From an uncultured Eubacterium sp. (lineage in GTDB: Bacteria; Bacillota; Clostridia; Oscillospirales; Acutalibacteraceae): DNA of 64,000 bases. Positions 1-9,552 of the stretch are shown here, one piece after another. The notes under the pieces are model-generated. The model saw only the letters and a list, made by a program, of their open reading frames with translations. It was not told the DNA's origin and ran no database searches. Both the position numbers and the translations under genes were made by a program. The DNA lies in contig CAJTZJ010000001.1 in NCBI GenBank assembly GCA_910583925.1, positions 62,001 to 126,000 of the forward strand, in the 5' to 3' direction. How positions within the stretch are numbered: position 1 is the first letter of the stretch; each line of letters opens with the position of its first letter.

Positions 1-23
1 AAGGAAAAGCAGGTAAGAAATAA
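1..23 (+). CDS. rplF: Ribosomal protein L6, last codons (partial)
   Basis: Only the tail is in the window. One frame reads GKAGKK followed by a TAA stop at 21-23, which matches the usual lysine-rich C-terminus of bacterial L6. Its position directly before rplR is the normal spc-operon order. The rest of the gene lies upstream of the window. Confidence 0.75.
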
Positions 24-41
24 AGGAAGGAGTGAATTACT

Positions 42-401
42 ATGGTTTCAAGACAGGATGCCAATAAGGCAAGACAAAAGCGTCATAAGAGAGTGCGTGG
101 AAAGATTTCAGGTACTGCTGAGTGTCCAAGACTTAATGTATATCGCTCCCTCAGCAATATCTATGCTCAGCTTATTGATGATGTTGCAGGTGTTACAATC
201 GCACAGGCATCAACAACTGAAAAAGACTTCGCTCAGTATGGCGGAAATACAGAAGCAGCTAAGGCTGTTGGAAAAACATTAGCAGACAGAGCCAAGGCAA
301 AGGGCATTGAAAAGTGCGTATTTGACCGCGGCGGTTACGTTTATCACGGACGCGTTGCTGCGTTAGCAGACGGCGCTCGTGAAGGCGGACTTGAGTTCTA
401 A
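42..401 (+). CDS. rplR: 50S ribosomal protein L18
   Basis: This 119-residue protein has the L18 pattern: a basic N-terminus, the PRLNVYRS segment, the YAQLIDD strand and the C-terminal [20 protein letters not shown] block. L18 binds 5S rRNA together with L5 in the central protuberance. The length is typical. The ATG at 42 follows an AAGGAAGG ribosome binding site. It lies between rplF and rpsE in the spc operon and is presumably co-transcribed with them. Confidence 0.97.
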   Translation: MVSRQDANKARQKRHKRVRGKISGTAECPRLNVYRSLSNIYAQLIDDVAGVTIAQASTTEKDFAQYGGNTEAAKAVGKTLADRAKAKGIEKCVFDRGGYVYHGRVAALADGAREGGLEF

Positions 402-420
402 CGAAGGAGGGAAATACTTT

Positions 421-921
421 ATGGCAAAGATTGACACATCTTCAATGGAACTTGAAGAAAAGGTAGTTACCATTAATCGTGTTTCCAAAACAGTTAAGGG
501 TGGTAGAATTTATAAGTTCTCAGCTCTTGTTGTTGTTGGTGACAAAAATGGTCTTGTAGGCTTCGGCGTAGGTAAGTCAGGTGAAGTTCCTGATGCTATC
601 CGCAAGGGTATCGAAGATGCAAGAAAGAATTGTATCAAAGTTGCATTAAGAGGAAAAACAATTCCTCATGAGGTTAAGGGTAAGTTCGGTGCAGGCGAAG
701 TATTACTTATGCCGGCTCCAAAGGGTACCGGAGTTATCGCGGGCGGTCCTGTTCGTGCTGTTGTAGAAACAGTTGGTATCGCTGATATCCGTGCTAAGGC
801 TATCCGCTCAAACAATCCTTACAATGTAGTAAGAGCAACAATGAACGGACTTGCTCAGCTTCGCACTGCTGATGAAGTAGCTGCTGTTCGCGGCAAGTCA
901 ACAAAAGAAATTTTAGGTTAA
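421..921 (+). CDS. rpsE: 30S ribosomal protein S5
   Basis: This 166-residue protein contains the double-stranded RNA-binding N-terminal fold (residues about 10-75, with the [17 protein letters not shown] segment) and the S5 C-terminal domain ([19 protein letters not shown]). S5 sits near the decoding centre and contributes to accuracy and mRNA helicase activity. The frame is open further upstream, but the ATG at 421 follows the AAGGAGGG site at 404-411 and gives the family-typical start, so it is preferred. Confidence 0.96.
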   Translation: MAKIDTSSMELEEKVVTINRVSKTVKGGRIYKFSALVVVGDKNGLVGFGVGKSGEVPDAIRKGIEDARKNCIKVALRGKTIPHEVKGKFGAGEVLLMPAPKGTGVIAGGPVRAVVETVGIADIRAKAIRSNNPYNVVRATMNGLAQLRTADEVAAVRGKSTKEILG

Positions 922-933
922 GGAGGGTGGAAA

Positions 934-1113
934 ATGGCAGATATTAAAATCAAGCTTGTAAAAAGCTTAATTGGTAGCAAAAAAGACCAGATTGCCACCG
1001 CCCACTCACTTGGTCTTCGTAAAATTGGCAACGAAACAGTTCAGCCGGACAATGCTCAGACAAAGGGTAAAATCGCAAAGATTTCTCACCTTGTTGAAGT
1101 TGCAGAAGGCTAA
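934..1113 (+). CDS. rpmD: 50S ribosomal protein L30
   Basis: A short 59-codon gene starts at ATG 934 after a strong AAGGAGGGTGG site and ends at TAA 1111-1113. The protein begins [14 protein letters not shown] and contains [13 protein letters not shown], both typical of bacterial L30, a small protein of the large subunit. Its place between rpsE and rplO is the standard spc-operon order. Confidence 0.95.
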   Translation: MADIKIKLVKSLIGSKKDQIATAHSLGLRKIGNETVQPDNAQTKGKIAKISHLVEVAEG

Positions 1114-1129
1114 GAGGAGGTGCAGATAG

Positions 1130-1573
1130 ATGAAATTACATGAACTTTCTCCAGCTGAAGGCTCTAAAAAAGCTGTTAAGAGAATCGGTCGTGGTGCCGG
1201 TTCCGGTCAAGGCAAAACTGCCGGTAAAGGTCATAAGGGTGCAAAGGCTCGTTCAGGCTACAGTCGTCAGGCAGGCTTTGAAGGCGGTCAGATGCCTCTT
1301 CAGAGACGCTTGCCAAAGAGAGGTTTCAACAATATTTTCAGAACAGAGTACGCAGTAGTTAATCTTTCATCTCTTGAAGAAAGATTTGAGAACGGTGCTG
1401 TTGTTGATGCTGAAAGCCTTAAGGCTTGCGGTCTCATCAAAAAGGAACTTGACGGTGTTAAAGTTCTTGGCAAGGGCGAAATCACAAAGGCATTAACCGT
1501 TAAGGTTGCTGCAATCAGTGAATCAGCTAAAGCAAAAATTGAGGCTGCAGGTGGCAAGGCGGAGGTGCTTTAA
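1130..1573 (+). CDS. rplO: 50S ribosomal protein L15
   Basis: This 147-residue protein has the glycine- and basic-rich L15 N-terminus ([20 protein letters not shown]), the [18 protein letters not shown] signature near residues 47-66 and an alanine-rich C-terminal domain. L15 is a large-subunit assembly protein. The ATG at 1130 follows GAGGAGGTG. The stop codon directly abuts the secY start, which suggests translational coupling. Confidence 0.97.
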   Translation: MKLHELSPAEGSKKAVKRIGRGAGSGQGKTAGKGHKGAKARSGYSRQAGFEGGQMPLQRRLPKRGFNNIFRTEYAVVNLSSLEERFENGAVVDAESLKACGLIKKELDGVKVLGKGEITKALTVKVAAISESAKAKIEAAGGKAEVL

Positions 1574-2923
1574 ATGATTAAAACCCTCGTTAATGCATGG
1601 AAGGTTCCTGAAATCAGGAAAAAAATACTTTTCACAGCATTTATTATCCTTATTTTCCGTATCGGTTCAGTTATCCCTGTTCCGTTCCTTGATATCGTTG
1701 ATGAAATTGATATCGGTAAGGGTAATACAATTTTAACTTATTTGAGTCTTATGACGGGTAGTGCTTTCACATACGGAACAATCTTCGCTATGTCAATCAC
1801 CCCGTATATCAACTCTTCAATTATTATGCAGCTCCTTGCTGTTGCCATTCCTGCTTTGGAAAGGCTTCAGAAGGAGGGCGAAGAGGGAAGAAAGAAGATT
1901 GCTTCAATTACTCGTTATGTAACGGTTCTTCTTGCAATTCTTCAGTCACTTGCTTACTATTTCTTCCTTCGTACAAACAACTACCTTATGGTAGGTGCTG
2001 ACGGCGCTGCATTTACAGGCTTTGCTGCTGTATTCCAGGCGTTCGTTATTATCGCAGTTTTAACTGCAGGCACAGCTATCATAATGTGGCTCGGTGAGCA
2101 GATTACGATTGATGGTATCGGAAACGGTATTTCAATTATCCTTTTTGCTGGTATCGTATCTCGTTTCCCGACATTAATTAAACAGTTATTCCAGTATCTC
2201 AGCACTGGCAGACTTGTTTATAGAATTCTCGTACCAACCGTTATGGTATTATTCATATTAATGGTAGCTTATATCGTATTTATGGATAATGCCGAAAGAA
2301 GACTTCCGATTCAGTATGCGAAGCGTGTAGTCGGTCGTAAAATGTATGGCGGTCAGTCTACTCATATGCCGATTAAGGTTAATATGAGCGGTGTACTTCC
2401 AATCATCTTTGCTTCTTCAATTCTTTCTCTTCCTGCAACTGTTCAGATGTTTATTTCTGCTGATAAGTATGAAGGAACCTTCTGGGAAAGCTTCTTTGAT
2501 GCGTTCCAGAGTGATTCATGGTGGTACGCAGGAATGTATTTCATTCTTATAATCTTCTTTGCTTACTTCTATAGTACAATTCAGTATAATCCTATAGAAA
2601 TGGCAAATAACCTTCGTAAAAACAATGGTGCAATCCCAGGTATTCGTCCGGGTAAGCCAACATCTGAATATATCTTCAGAGTTATAAGCAGACTTGTTCT
2701 TATCGGCGTGCTTATGCTTGCAGTAGTTGCACTCTTCCCATTAATCTGGTCACTTATCTGTGATGCAGCTATTCCTCCTCTTACTGAGGATGGAACAGAC
2801 GGCGGTATGTCTATTACATTGGGCGGTACTTCTGTAATCATTATGTGCGGTGTTGCTCTTGAAACTGTTCGTCAGCTTGAATCTCAGATGATGATGCGTC
2901 ATTATAAGGGCTTCCTTGATTAA
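1574..2923 (+). CDS. secY: Protein translocase subunit SecY
   Basis: This 449-residue protein has the ten hydrophobic segments of SecY and the family blocks GSVIPVPF, TPYINSSIIMQLL, the RRLPIQYAKR loop and the NPIEMANNLRKNNGAIPGIRPG stretch. SecY forms the membrane channel of the Sec export pathway with SecE and SecG, driven by SecA or the ribosome. Translation starts at the base after the rplO stop, with the ribosome binding site GGAGGTGCT inside the end of rplO. Length and context are standard. Confidence 0.98.
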   Translation: MIKTLVNAWKVPEIRKKILFTAFIILIFRIGSVIPVPFLDIVDEIDIGKGNTILTYLSLMTGSAFTYGTIFAMSITPYINSSIIMQLLAVAIPALERLQKEGEEGRKKIASITRYVTVLLAILQSLAYYFFLRTNNYLMVGADGAAFTGFAAVFQAFVIIAVLTAGTAIIMWLGEQITIDGIGNGISIILFAGIVSRFPTLIKQLFQYLSTGRLVYRILVPTVMVLFILMVAYIVFMDNAERRLPIQYAKRVVGRKMYGGQSTHMPIKVNMSGVLPIIFASSILSLPATVQMFISADKYEGTFWESFFDAFQSDSWWYAGMYFILIIFFAYFYSTIQYNPIEMANNLRKNNGAIPGIRPGKPTSEYIFRVISRLVLIGVLMLAVVALFPLIWSLICDAAIPPLTEDGTDGGMSITLGGTSVIIMCGVALETVRQLESQMMMRHYKGFLD

Positions 2924-2942
2924 TAAGAAAGGTTGAGTTTTT

Positions 2943-3575
2943 ATGAAATTAATACTTCTCGGTGCTCCGGGTGCAGGTAAAGGCACTCAGGCAGAAAAAA
3001 TTGTTGAAAAGTATGGTATACCGGCTGTTTCAACCGGAAACATCATTCGTGCCGCTCTTAAAGACGGCACGGAGATGGGACTTAAGGCAAAATCCTATAT
3101 GGAAGCCGGTCAGCTCGTTCCGGATGAGGTTGTTATCGGAATTATCAAAGATAGATTAAAGGAAAAAGATTGCGAAAATGGATTTATTCTTGATGGTTTC
3201 CCACGCACAATCCCGCAGGCTCAGGCCTTGGAGGATATGGGTATTGCAATCGATAAGGTGCTTGATATTGAAGTGCCTGATGAAAAAATTACCGCAAGAA
3301 TGTCCGGTCGCCGTGTTTGCGCAAAGTGTGCAAATTCCTATCATATGCTTTACAAAAAGCCTCAGGTTGATGGTGTTTGTGATGCTTGCGGCGGCGAACT
3401 TGTTCAGCGTAAAGACGATGCTCCTGAAACAGTTCAGGCAAGATTGGCAGAATACCATGAAATGACTGAGCCGCTTAAGGACTTCTATTCCAATCTCGGC
3501 AAGCTTGTTATTGTTGAGGGACAGGAAGAAGTAGCAGATACAACTGCTCTCGTTTTTAAAGCATTGGAGGATTAA
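2943..3575 (+). CDS. adk: Adenylate kinase, zinc-type lid
   Basis: This 210-residue enzyme interconverts ATP + AMP and 2 ADP in the cytosol. Visible motifs are the P-loop GAPGAGKGTQ (residues 8-17), the AMP-binding STGNIIR segment and the DGFPRT block. The lid domain carries four cysteines as two CxxC pairs (CAKC and CDAC), the zinc-binding form common in Gram-positive bacteria. It lies between secY and map, the usual Firmicute arrangement. Confidence 0.97.
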   Translation: MKLILLGAPGAGKGTQAEKIVEKYGIPAVSTGNIIRAALKDGTEMGLKAKSYMEAGQLVPDEVVIGIIKDRLKEKDCENGFILDGFPRTIPQAQALEDMGIAIDKVLDIEVPDEKITARMSGRRVCAKCANSYHMLYKKPQVDGVCDACGGELVQRKDDAPETVQARLAEYHEMTEPLKDFYSNLGKLVIVEGQEEVADTTALVFKALED

Positions 3576-3576
3576 C

Positions 3577-4326
3577 ATGGTAGTGCTTAAAAGCAGCAGA
3601 GAACTGGAGCTTATGAAAGAAGCATGTCAGATATCTGCTGAAGCATTAATGGTGGCAGGAGAGGCAGTAAAGCCCGGTGTTTCTACTAAAGAAATTGATA
3701 AAATCGCATATGATTTAGTCAAGAAAAGGGGAGCAACTCCCAATTTTCTCGGGCTATATGATTTTCCTGCTACTGCATGTATTTCCATAAATAATGAAGT
3801 TATCCACGGTATACCGAAGGCAAACCGTATCATTCAAGAGGGTGATATAGTAAGCATAGATCTCGGTGCTGAAAAAAATGGATATAACGGCGATAATGCT
3901 GCTACATTTGTGGCTGGGACTTGCTCTCCCGAAGCAAAGCGGCTGATAGATACAACCCGTGAAAGCCTTTATAAAGGTATTGAGCAGGCTGTACCGGGCA
4001 ACAGAATCGGCGATATAGGTCATGCAGTTCAGCAGTATTGCGAGGAGCGGGGTTACGGCGTTGTTCGTGATTTCGTAGGTCATGGCGTGGGCAGAAAGCT
4101 TCACGAAGATCCAAGTGTACCTAACTTCGGGCACGAAGGTCGTGGTATCAGACTGTTACCCGGAATGACATTGGCAATTGAACCGATGATCAATCAGGGA
4201 ACCTATAAGGTAAAACAATTATCAGATGGCTGGACAGTTGTTACGGAGGATGGCAAATTGGCTGCTCATTTTGAGCATACCATTGCAATAACATCCAATG
4301 GTCCCGTAATAATGACCAGAATCTGA
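3577..4326 (+). CDS. map: Methionine aminopeptidase, type I
   Basis: This 249-residue metalloprotease removes the initiator methionine from nascent proteins. It shows the pita-bread-fold metal ligands and neighbouring blocks: DLGAEKNGYNGDNAATF, GHGVGRKLHEDP, the AIEPMI segment and the final EHTIAIT block. It lacks the N-terminal zinc-finger extension found in some Gram-positive paralogues. The ATG at 3577 lies one base after the adk stop codon, and a GGAGG site is inside the end of adk. Confidence 0.96.
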   Translation: MVVLKSSRELELMKEACQISAEALMVAGEAVKPGVSTKEIDKIAYDLVKKRGATPNFLGLYDFPATACISINNEVIHGIPKANRIIQEGDIVSIDLGAEKNGYNGDNAATFVAGTCSPEAKRLIDTTRESLYKGIEQAVPGNRIGDIGHAVQQYCEERGYGVVRDFVGHGVGRKLHEDPSVPNFGHEGRGIRLLPGMTLAIEPMINQGTYKVKQLSDGWTVVTEDGKLAAHFEHTIAITSNGPVIMTRI

Positions 4327-4418
4327 TGTTTGCAATCAATTGCTGGCGACTACGCCGCGATGTGATTCCAGTTAAATTAAAACATCTTAATCGTATTTAG
4401 GTATAGCGAGGTATAATG

Positions 4419-4637
4419 ATGTCAAAGTCAGATATGATTGAAGTTGAAGGTACCGTGATTGAGGTTTTACCAAACACAACATTTAAGGTATCACTTCAGA
4501 ATAATCACATTATTTTAGCCCATATCAGCGGAAAGCTTCGTATGAATAATATTCGTATTCTTCCCGGTGATAAGGTAACAATTGAAATGTCTCCATACGA
4601 TCTCACTAAAGGTCGTATCATTTGGCGTTCAAAGTAA
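4419..4637 (+). CDS. infA: Translation initiation factor IF-1
   Basis: A 72-residue S1/OB-fold protein with the IF-1 blocks [23 protein letters not shown] and [11 protein letters not shown]-1 occupies the A site of the 30S subunit during initiation. Two ATG codons are adjacent (4416 and 4419). The second sits seven bases after the GAGG site and gives the common MSKSD start and the usual 72-residue length. The 89-bp gap from map holds no KOW-domain gene, although one is often found here in Clostridia. Confidence 0.95.
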   Translation: MSKSDMIEVEGTVIEVLPNTTFKVSLQNNHIILAHISGKLRMNNIRILPGDKVTIEMSPYDLTKGRIIWRSK

Positions 4638-4657
4638 TTTTAAGGAGGATATTCAAA

Positions 4658-4771
4658 ATGAAAGTTAGACCTTCTGTTAAGAAAATTTGCGATAAATGCA
4701 AAGTAATAAAGCGCAATGGAAAAGTAATGGTAATCTGTGAAAATCCTAAGCATAAACAGCGTCAGGGCTAA
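4658..4771 (+). CDS. rpmJ: 50S ribosomal protein L36, zinc-binding form
   Basis: A 37-residue protein starting at ATG 4658 after TAAGGAGGA and stopping at TAA 4769-4771. The sequence [18 protein letters not shown] and the ending NPKHKQRQG are diagnostic of L36. The ligands Cys11, Cys14, Cys27 and His32 are intact, so this is the zinc-containing form rather than the zinc-free paralogue made under zinc limitation. Confidence 0.96.
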   Translation: MKVRPSVKKICDKCKVIKRNGKVMVICENPKHKQRQG

Positions 4772-4803
4772 TCCTGAACTAAGAATCGGAGGTAAACTGT
4801 AAA

Positions 4804-5172
4804 ATGGCACGTATTTCAGGTGTTGACTTACCTAATGATAAAAGAGTAGAAATCGGTCTTACCTATATTTACGGTATCGGCAGAACAACAGCTACTCAGA
4901 TTATCGAAGCAACAGGAATCAATCCGGACACTCGATGCAGAGATTTGTCTGAAGATGAGGTTTCTAAAATTCGTGATTACATTGAAAAGAACGTAACTGT
5001 TGAGGGTGACCTTCGCAGAGATGTTGCGTTCGATATCAAAAGACTTATAGAAATTGGTTGCTACCGCGGCATTCGCCACAGAAAGGGTCTCCCGGTTAGA
5101 GGACAGACTTCCAAGAACAATGCCCGCACAAGAAAAGGTCCTAAAAAGACCATAGCAAACAAGAAGAAATAA
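4804..5172 (+). CDS. rpsM: 30S ribosomal protein S13
   Basis: This 122-residue protein begins [19 protein letters not shown] and carries the helix-two-turn-helix region ([13 protein letters not shown]) and the C-terminal [19 protein letters not shown] tail that reaches the P site. S13 forms bridges to the large subunit head. It starts the alpha-operon block rpsM-rpsK-rpsD-rpoA-rplQ. A CGGAGG site precedes the ATG. Confidence 0.97.
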   Translation: MARISGVDLPNDKRVEIGLTYIYGIGRTTATQIIEATGINPDTRCRDLSEDEVSKIRDYIEKNVTVEGDLRRDVAFDIKRLIEIGCYRGIRHRKGLPVRGQTSKNNARTRKGPKKTIANKKK

Positions 5173-5190
5173 TTGTAGGAGGAAACAAGT

Positions 5191-5586
5191 ATGGCTACAA
5201 AAAAGACCACTACTTCCCACAAACGCCGTGAGAAGAAAAATATTGAGCGTGGTACAGTTCATATTCAGTCAACCTTCAACAACACTATCGTAACTATTGC
5301 TGATATGCAGGGAAACGCTGTTTCTTGGGCATCAGCAGGTGAAATGGGCTTCAGAGGCTCAAGAAAATCAACTCCTTTCGCTGCTCAGACAGCTGCTGAA
5401 ACAGCTGCTAAGGCTGCAATGGAGCACGGTATGAAAACTGTTGAAGTTTATGTTAAGGGACCGGGAGCCGGCCGTGAGTCTGCTATCAGAGCATTGGAAA
5501 CTGTTGGACTCAGCGTTACTCTTATTAAAGATGTTACTCCTATTCCACACAATGGCTGCCGTCCGCCAAAAAGACGCCGCGTATAG
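5191..5586 (+). CDS. rpsK: 30S ribosomal protein S11
   Basis: This 131-residue protein has the S11 blocks [50 protein letters not shown] and the C-terminal [16 protein letters not shown]11 lies in the platform of the small subunit next to the mRNA exit. The start at 5191 follows GTAGGAGGAAAC. The N-terminal lysine-rich extension is short, as in other Firmicutes. Confidence 0.97.
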   Translation: MATKKTTTSHKRREKKNIERGTVHIQSTFNNTIVTIADMQGNAVSWASAGEMGFRGSRKSTPFAAQTAAETAAKAAMEHGMKTVEVYVKGPGAGRESAIRALETVGLSVTLIKDVTPIPHNGCRPPKRRRV

Positions 5587-5608
5587 TATTTAATGGAGGT
5601 TACTTGAT

Positions 5609-6235
5609 ATGGCAAGATATACAGGACCTGCTTGTAAGCTTTGCCGCCGTGAAGGAAAAAAGCTTTTCCTCAAGGGTGACAGATGCTATACAAGTAAATG
5701 TGCTTTTGACCGTCGTTCCTATGCACCTGGTCAGCATGGTCAAAACCGCAAAAAAACTTCAGAATATGGTCTTCAGCTTCGTGCTAAGCAGAGCGCTCGC
5801 CGTTACTATGGCATTGCTGAGGGTCAGTTCCATAAATATTTCCTTATGGCTGAAAGAAAAGCCGGTGTAACCGGTACAAATCTTCTTCAGATTTGCGAAA
5901 GCCGTTTGGATAATGTTGTTTACGAAGCAGGCTTTGCAAGCTCAAGAGCGCAGGCTCGTCAGCTTGTAAATCATGCACATTTCACCGTTAACGGCAGCAA
6001 GGTTGATATTCCATCTTATCTTCTTTCTGCAGGTGATGTTGTTGCTGTAAGAGAAAAAAGCAAATCTACAGAAGAATATAAGGCTATTGCTGAAGCTAAT
6101 GCTTCTCGCCCGGTTCCTATGTGGATTGAAAAGAATGAGGGTGCTATGGAGGCTAAGATTTTAAGAGCTCCTGAAAGAGAAGAAATCGCAACTCCTGTTG
6201 AAGAGCATCTTATTGTCGAGTTCTACTCTAAATAA
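5609..6235 (+). CDS. rpsD: 30S ribosomal protein S4, zinc-type
   Basis: A 208-residue protein starting [16 protein letters not shown], with the S4 RNA-binding domain near residues 95-160 ([20 protein letters not shown]). Cys9, Cys12, Cys26 and Cys31 form the zinc site of the C+ version of S4. S4 is a primary 16S rRNA assembly protein, and in some bacteria it also represses its own operon. No leader long enough for such control is visible in the short gaps here. Confidence 0.97.
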   Translation: MARYTGPACKLCRREGKKLFLKGDRCYTSKCAFDRRSYAPGQHGQNRKKTSEYGLQLRAKQSARRYYGIAEGQFHKYFLMAERKAGVTGTNLLQICESRLDNVVYEAGFASSRAQARQLVNHAHFTVNGSKVDIPSYLLSAGDVVAVREKSKSTEEYKAIAEANASRPVPMWIEKNEGAMEAKILRAPEREEIATPVEEHLIVEFYSK

Positions 6236-6290
6236 TAGTTGATCATTTCTTTTATTTAGTGCAACAAAATATAATTTAGGAGGCTTTTAA

Positions 6291-7247
6291 ATGATAGAAA
6301 TTGATAAGCCTAATATCGATATAGTAGAGTTATCTACTCAGGGAAGCAGAAGCGTAGGCAAGTTCGTTGTTGAACCTCTTGAAAGAGGCTTCGGAACAAC
6401 CCTCGGAAACGGTATGAGAAGAGTTCTTCTTTCATCTCTTCCGGGCTATGCAATCACTTCCGTTAAGATTGATGGTGTATTACACGAGTTTTCTACTATT
6501 CCTCATGTTAAGGAAGATGTAACCGAGATTGTGCTCAATCTTAAAAATGTTATTCTTAAAATACATGATGAAAGCGCAAAAACTCTTTATATCAAAGCGC
6601 ATGGAGAGGGAGAAATTACCGCAGGAGATATTGAGCATAGCTCTGATGTTGAAATCCTTAATCCGGATCTTCACATTGCTTATCTCGATGAGGGTGCAAG
6701 TGTTATTATGGAGCTTACCGCTGATGGCGGCAGAGGCTATGTTCCTTGCGACAGAAACAAGCAGTTAATGGATCTCCCTATTGGAACTATCGCTGTAGAT
6801 TCCATTTATACTCCTGTTCTCAAGGTTAATTATACTGTTGAGAACACTCGTGTAGGACAGCAGACAGATCTCGATAAGCTTGTTCTTGATGTTGAAACAG
6901 ACGGCACAATTCCGGCAGATGAGGCTGCTTCGCTTGCAGCTAAGATTCTTAATGATCACCTTAAGCTCTTTGTTGACCTTTCCGAAGAAGTAGGTAGCAA
7001 GGAAATTATGGTAGAAAAGGATGATGACGGTAAGGAAAAAGTTCTTGAAATGACCATTGAAGAGCTTGATCTTTCAGTTCGTTCTTTCAACTGCTTGAAG
7101 AGAGCAGGCATTAATACTGTTGAAGATTTAATCGGTAAATCCGAAGATGATATGATGAAAGTTAGAAACCTTGGTAAAAAGAGCCTTGATGAAGTTATTG
7201 CAAAGCTCTCAACTCTTGGTTTTACACTTAATCGTGAAGAGGACTAA
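6291..7247 (+). CDS. rpoA: RNA polymerase alpha subunit
   Basis: This 318-residue protein has the N-terminal assembly domain (residues about 10-230, with [20 protein letters not shown]) and the C-terminal alpha-CTD (residues about 250-318, with [19 protein letters not shown] and the helix-hairpin-helix [10 protein letters not shown]). The alpha dimer nucleates RNA polymerase assembly and contacts UP elements and activators. Context and length are standard. Confidence 0.98.
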   Translation: MIEIDKPNIDIVELSTQGSRSVGKFVVEPLERGFGTTLGNGMRRVLLSSLPGYAITSVKIDGVLHEFSTIPHVKEDVTEIVLNLKNVILKIHDESAKTLYIKAHGEGEITAGDIEHSSDVEILNPDLHIAYLDEGASVIMELTADGGRGYVPCDRNKQLMDLPIGTIAVDSIYTPVLKVNYTVENTRVGQQTDLDKLVLDVETDGTIPADEAASLAAKILNDHLKLFVDLSEEVGSKEIMVEKDDDGKEKVLEMTIEELDLSVRSFNCLKRAGINTVEDLIGKSEDDMMKVRNLGKKSLDEVIAKLSTLGFTLNREED

Positions 7248-7261
7248 AGGAGGGAATTTCT

Positions 7262-7603
7262 ATGCCAGGTACCAGAAAATTGGGCAGACCAACTGACCAC
7301 AGAAGGGCTATGCTCAGAGGTATGGTTACTTATCTTTTAGAAAACGGCAAAATTGAAACAACCGTTACAAGAGCTAAGGAAGTTCGTGCTATGGCTGAGA
7401 AGATGATTACTCTCGGTAAAAACGATACCCTTCATTCAAGAAGACAGGTTCTTGCTTATGTAACTAAGGAAGATGTAGTTAAAAAGCTTTTTGATGAAAT
7501 TGCTCCAAAGTATGAAGACAGAAACGGTGGTTACTGCCGTATTATCAAAACAGGCCCTCGTCGTGGTGACGCAGCAGAAATGTGCATCATTGAGCTTGTA
7601 TAA
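7262..7603 (+). CDS. rplQ: 50S ribosomal protein L17
   Basis: This 113-residue protein begins [19 protein letters not shown] and continues with the ARAKEVR-like block and [20 protein letters not shown]17 lies near the peptide exit tunnel. It is the last gene of the alpha operon and is followed by a clear intrinsic terminator at 7627-7656. Confidence 0.97.
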   Translation: MPGTRKLGRPTDHRRAMLRGMVTYLLENGKIETTVTRAKEVRAMAEKMITLGKNDTLHSRRQVLAYVTKEDVVKKLFDEIAPKYEDRNGGYCRIIKTGPRRGDAAEMCIIELV

Positions 7604-7626
7604 GAAGATAATACAATCATAAAAAT

Positions 7627-7656
7627 AAAGGAACACTGAGAAATCAGTGTTCCTTT
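7627..7656 (+). terminator. Rho-independent terminator after rplQ
   Basis: A perfect 13-bp stem (AAAGGAACACTGA pairing with TCAGTGTTCCTTT) encloses a GAAA tetraloop and ends in a T-rich tract. It sits 23 bases after the rplQ stop and marks the end of the ribosomal operon. Confidence 0.9.
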
Positions 7657-7798
7657 TGTCATATAAATCCCTTAGCTTCATAAAAACATTCTGCATAATA
7701 TCCTCTGTGTCCGTGCTGTTTTTTGTATAGGAAAGTGAAATTAGATATAGCCGCTGATTGTTTCGATTTACAATTGCTATAAATTCATTCTCACGCAT
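7657..7798 (-). pseudogene. Remnant of an ECF/sigma-70-family sigma factor (N-terminus only)
   Basis: Read on the minus strand, about 47 residues from the ATG at 7798 look like sigma region 2: NEFIAIVNRNNQRLYLISLS, then the acidic STDTEDIMQNVFMKL helix that resembles the family pattern AEDIVQEVFLKL. The likeness stops where the frame enters the rplQ terminator hairpin. The rest of region 2, the linker and region 4 are missing, so no functional sigma factor can be made. What remains of the frame runs antisense into rplQ and is not coding. Confidence 0.6.
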
Positions 7799-7938
7799 TC
7801 AGTCACCACCGTTTAAATTCTGAAAGGTCCTTTCGCTTAAGTAACGATACAATATGGAAAAAGGTTACATTCTTTTGAAAAGTTTTATTTTATTATAATA
7901 CAATTCGTAAACTAAAAAAAGAAATTATGCCGTTTCTA

Positions 7939-7967
7939 TTGAAAAAGAATGGCGTATATTGTAAAAT
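7939..7967 (+). promoter_or_regulatory. Sigma-A promoter for the purine genes
   Basis: TTGAAA at 7939-7944 and TAAAAT at 7962-7967 are separated by 17 bases, 30 bases before the purE ATG. The short leader leaves no room for a purine riboswitch. The remaining bases from 7799 to 7938 are AT-rich, and nothing else is recognised there. Confidence 0.65.
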
Positions 7968-7997
7968 ATATAAAAATCAAATCGGAGGCAAACAATA

Positions 7998-8495
7998 ATG
8001 AAAAAAGTTGCAATTATAATGGGTTCAGACAGTGATCTGCCTATTGTTACCCCTGCAATCAAACAGCTTAAGGAGCTTGATATTGAAACAGAGGTAAGAG
8101 TTATGAGTGCGCACAGAACGCCCAAAGAGGCTCAGGCTTTTGCGGAATCAGCAATAGATAATAACTTTGGTGTAATCATCGCTGCAGCGGGTATGGCTGC
8201 GCATCTTGGCGGTGTGCTTGCCGCATCAACAACACTTCCGGTAATCGGAATTCCTTGCTCTGCAAAAGTGCTTGATGGTATGGATGCAATGCTTGCAACA
8301 ATTATGATGCCGCCCGGAATTCCTGTTGCTTCTGTTGGTGTTAATGCAGCAAAAAATGCGGCTCTTCTTGCTGCTGAAATTCTTGCAGTAGGCGATGATG
8401 CGCTTATGCAGAAATTAAGGGATATGAGAAAAGAAATGGCTGCTGCCGTTATCGAAAAGGATAAGGCTTTGCAGGAAAAAATAAAAGAAATTTAA
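7998..8495 (+). CDS. purE: 5-(carboxyamino)imidazole ribonucleotide mutase (PurE)
   Basis: This 165-residue protein has the PurE blocks IIMGSDSDLPI (residues 6-16), VMSAHRTP (about 36-43), the AAAGMAAHLGGVLAA loop and GVNAAKNAALLAAEIL. It acts in the middle of de novo purine synthesis, forming CAIR. It heads a tight purE-purM-purN-purO-purD cluster. purK is not in the window, so whether the enzyme uses N5-CAIR or free CO2 cannot be settled here. A GGAGG site precedes the ATG. Confidence 0.93.
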   Translation: MKKVAIIMGSDSDLPIVTPAIKQLKELDIETEVRVMSAHRTPKEAQAFAESAIDNNFGVIIAAAGMAAHLGGVLAASTTLPVIGIPCSAKVLDGMDAMLATIMMPPGIPVASVGVNAAKNAALLAAEILAVGDDALMQKLRDMRKEMAAAVIEKDKALQEKIKEI

Positions 8496-8514
8496 TTGAT
8501 TTAGGAGATACATT

Positions 8515-9552
8515 ATGGAAAAGAGTTTCAGCGAAAGCTATGCAGCAGCAGGTGTTGATGTAACAGCCGGCTACAAGTCTGTTGAACTTATTAAATCTCA
8601 TGTAAAGAAAACAAATATTCCCGGTGTAATCGGCGGAATAGGCGGTTTCGGCGGTATGTTTGAAATTGCTGCCAATGAATATAAAAATCCTGTTCTTGTA
8701 AGCGGAACAGATGGTGTAGGTACAAAGCTTAAGCTTGCTATGCTTATGGATAAGCATGATACAATCGGCATTGACTGCGTTGCAATGTGTGTAAATGATG
8801 TTGCCTGCAGTGGGGCGAAGCCATTATTTTTCCTTGATTATATTGCCTGCGGTAAAAATTATCCCGAAAAGATAGAGCAGATTGTTAAAGGTGTTGCAGA
8901 TGGCTGTGTTCAGGCGGGCTGTGCACTTGTAGGCGGTGAAACGGCAGAGCATCCGGGGCTTATGCCTGATGAGGATTATGACCTTGCAGGCTTTACTGTT
9001 GGTATCGGAGAAAAAGACAAGCTTGTTTCAGGCGATAATCTTAAAGCAGGCGATGTACTGATCGGTGTGGCTTCTTCGGGTATTCACTCAAACGGCTTCT
9101 CTCTTATCAGAAAAGTGTTTAATATCAACGAGGACACAATTAAGGTTTATTATGAGGAACTTGGAAAAACGCTTGGTGAAGAACTTATCACTCCAACAAG
9201 AATTTATGTTAAGCCTCTTCTTGAGCTTATGAGCAGGGTAACCGTTAATGCGATCTCCCATATTACTGGTGGCGGCTTTTATGAAAATGTTCCGAGAATG
9301 CTTAAAGATGGCTTTACTGCTGTTATTGAAAAGGATAAATGCTTTAAATTGCCGATTTTTGATTTGATTCAGAAAACAGGCAATATCAGTGAGCATGATA
9401 TGTATAACACTTTTAATATGGGTACCGGTCTTGTAATCGCTGTTGATAAGGAAAAGGCAGAAGAAGCAGTTACTATCCTGAATAATGCAGGCGAAAAAGC
9501 TGCAATTATAGGCGAGATTAAAGCAGGCGAAATGGGAGTAGAATTAGCATGA
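8515..9552 (+). CDS. purM: Phosphoribosylformylglycinamidine cyclo-ligase (AIR synthetase)
   Basis: A 345-residue ATP-dependent enzyme that closes the imidazole ring to give AIR. The N-terminal half has SYAAAGVDVTAGYKSVELIK and VSGTDGVGTKLKLA. The centre has the ALVGGETAEHPG phosphate-binding loop, and the C-terminal half has ISHITGGGFYENVPRML. Length is typical for PurM. The gene overlaps purN by four bases (ATGA), indicating translational coupling. Confidence 0.96.
   Translation: MEKSFSESYAAAGVDVTAGYKSVELIKSHVKKTNIPGVIGGIGGFGGMFEIAANEYKNPVLVSGTDGVGTKLKLAMLMDKHDTIGIDCVAMCVNDVACSGAKPLFFLDYIACGKNYPEKIEQIVKGVADGCVQAGCALVGGETAEHPGLMPDEDYDLAGFTVGIGEKDKLVSGDNLKAGDVLIGVASSGIHSNGFSLIRKVFNINEDTIKVYYEELGKTLGEELITPTRIYVKPLLELMSRVTVNAISHITGGGFYENVPRMLKDGFTAVIEKDKCFKLPIFDLIQKTGNISEHDMYNTFNMGTGLVIAVDKEKAEEAVTILNNAGEKAAIIGEIKAGEMGVELA

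Noticed and set aside
5191..6235. Minus-strand frames opposite the ribosomal and T7SS genes as antisense genes
   Set aside because: They lie fully opposite well-supported genes, have low-complexity or Cys/Phe/Ile-rich translations and lack ribosome binding sites.
7799..7997. A purine riboswitch before purE
   Set aside because: The promoter lies only about 30 bases from the start codon, and no conserved three-way-junction sequence is present.
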